The position numbers and the translations under genes were made by a program. Of a stretch of DNA of 7,009 bases, positions 6,189 through 7,009 are shown piece after piece (position 1 is the stretch's first letter; every line of letters starts with the position of its first letter). Under the pieces are notes generated by a model that was not told where the DNA came from, did not search any database, and saw only the letters and a program-made list of their open reading frames with translations. This DNA comes from Synechococcales cyanobacterium PMM_0003. Its GTDB lineage: Bacteria; Cyanobacteriota; Cyanobacteriia; Pseudanabaenales; Pseudanabaenaceae. Location of the stretch: positions 1 to 7,009 of the forward strand of contig CASBRC010000417.1 of the NCBI GenBank assembly GCA_949128015.1. Direction: 5' to 3'.

Positions 6189-7009
6189 AGTCAAGTGGCA
6201 TATTTATCGCCAGCCGTGGCGCTGCGATCGCTAAAGCGATCGCCTGTTCTGGTTCGCAAATATGCCACTTGACCAGATTATTAACACTATCAAGTAAAGC
6301 AACTGTCGTGCCTGAAAGCGTACCATCGGGTAGTCTTGCTGTGCCATTAGTGACTGTAATCGGGCGATCGTCCCAAGGATAAATGCCATCAGGTAGACCA
6401 AGAGGTGCGAGCGCATCGCTAACGAGAAAAATTTTGTTAGTCATTCGATAAAGTAATTTCACCATTTGGGGCGAAACGTGAACGCCATCGGCAATTAATC
6501 CGCACCAAACCCGATCGCTTAAAATTGCTTCTCCCAATAAGCCCACATCGCGATGATGCAAGCTAGGCATGGCATTAAAAGCATGGGTTACCATCGTCGC
6601 GCCCTGTGCGATCGCAGTCCTTGTCTGCTCAGCATTAGCTGTGGAATGTCCTAAGCTGACGATAATTTTGCGATCGCATAAAAATCTAATAGTTTCACTA
6701 CTCGGATCGAGTTCTGGCGCAAGGGTAACTAATTTAATGATTTCGGTGTAATCGCCTAATACCTGCTGCAATGTGTCGAGATTAAGCGGTAATAGATGTT
6801 GCTGAGGATGTGCGCCGCGTTTGTCTGGATGCAGAAATGGACCTTCAAGATGAATCCCTAAAATTTTTGCTTCTTGGGGATCAGGATTTTGGGTTTGATT
6901 TGCGATCGCATCGGCTAAGAAAAATAGCGATCGGTGGATCTGCTCAATCGAGGTAGTAACCAGAGTGGGCAAAAATCCATCAAGTCCCTGTTGATATAAA
7001 AAACGACAA
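6124..7009 (-). CDS. nagA: N-acetylglucosamine-6-phosphate deacetylase, cyanobacterial type (5' end outside window)
   Basis: The frame is open from the right edge (reading [20 protein letters not shown]) to a TAA at 6124-6126, so about 295 C-terminal residues are present. A TTG at 6970-6972 is an internal Leu, not the start. NagA is a metal-dependent amidohydrolase that deacetylates GlcNAc-6-phosphate for amino-sugar and cell-wall recycling. Visible motifs in order are [17 protein letters not shown] (metal-binding Glu), VSLGHS and [13 protein letters not shown] (metal-binding His residues), [11 protein letters not shown] (substrate His), [11 protein letters not shown] (catalytic Asp) and [15 protein letters not shown]. 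The end is short: after AIAAPRLAI it runs [15 protein letters not shown] and then a GQLTWQHR finish, so the usual C-terminal strand region appears reduced. The 3' end overlaps accD by 65 bases, convergent. Confidence 0.92.
   Translation of the reverse strand, partial: CRFLYQQGLDGFLPTLVTTSIEQIHRSLFFLADAIANQTQNPDPQEAKILGIHLEGPFLHPDKRGAHPQQHLLPLNLDTLQQVLGDYTEIIKLVTLAPELDPSSETIRFLCDRKIIVSLGHSTANAEQTRTAIAQGATMVTHAFNAMPSLHHRDVGLLGEAILSDRVWCGLIADGVHVSPQMVKLLYRMTNKIFLVSDALAPLGLPDGIYPWDDRPITVTNGTARLPDGTLSGTTVALLDSVNNLVKWHICEPEQAIALAIAAPRLAINMPLDSTTQRLAWYQTDAGQLTWQHR
6191..6272. repeat. Nested inverted repeat inside the 3' part of nagA, just after accD
   Basis: Outer arms TCAAGTGGCATATTT (6191-6205) and AAATATGCCACTTGA (6258-6272) are exact 15-base reverse complements. 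Between them GCGATCGCT (6224-6232) and AGCGATCGC (6235-6243) form an inner inverted repeat of two HIP1 octamers. On the plus strand the structure begins three bases after the accD stop and could act as its transcript end; on the minus strand it encodes NagA residues. There is no T-run of the usual terminator type. Confidence 0.6.

Noticed and set aside
6569..6751. Plus-strand reading frame opposite nagA
   Set aside because: NagA motifs on the minus strand fully explain this stretch; the frame is a shadow.
6970..6972. TTG as the start codon of nagA
   Set aside because: The frame continues upstream to the window edge with family-like residues [10 protein letters not shown], so this Leu is internal.

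Overview
The window looks like a chromosomal segment of a cyanobacterium. It carries at least ten copies of the HIP1 octamer GCGATCGC, an AccD beginning MSLFDWFA, a grpE-dnaK pair without an adjacent dnaJ, and a large pentapeptide-repeat protein. Short perfect palindromes at gene ends remind me of Pseudanabaena-type filamentous cyanobacteria, but that genus guess is from memory and weak.

Layout. Bases 1-216 hold the 3' end of a PP2C-type protein phosphatase gene, cut by the window edge. It overlaps (ATGA) a 643-residue atypical kinase (213-2144) with a single membrane helix, a Pro/Thr/Ser linker and a C-terminal pentapeptide-repeat rod. A 61-base palindrome starts on the last base of the kinase stop codon. 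A leader of about 140 bases follows, in which the grpE ribosome binding site may be base-paired. Then come grpE (2345-3088), a 115-base spacer with a hairpin, and dnaK (3204-5063). A second palindrome starts around the dnaK stop codon and is followed by a candidate promoter and a leader for accD (5214-6188). On the minus strand a nagA-type gene (7009 down to 6124) runs in from the right edge and overlaps the 3' end of accD by 65 bases, tail to tail.

How the genes work together. The phosphatase and kinase form an overlapping, probably translationally coupled pair, and would be opposing enzymes of one phosphosignalling unit with an extracytoplasmic rod on the kinase. GrpE and DnaK are the nucleotide exchange factor and Hsp70 of one chaperone cycle; the DnaK lacks the acidic EEVD-like tail and looks like the cyanobacterial DnaK1 type. 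AccD (fatty acid synthesis) and NagA (amino-sugar catabolism) are metabolic genes that appear to be neighbours only by position.

The core genes are ordinary. The items most worth a second look are the transmembrane kinase with 38 pentapeptides in perfect register, the palindromes anchored at stop codons that share GTAAAAC ends, the possible heat-responsive structure in the grpE leader, and the inverted repeat that appears to have written the NagA C-terminus.
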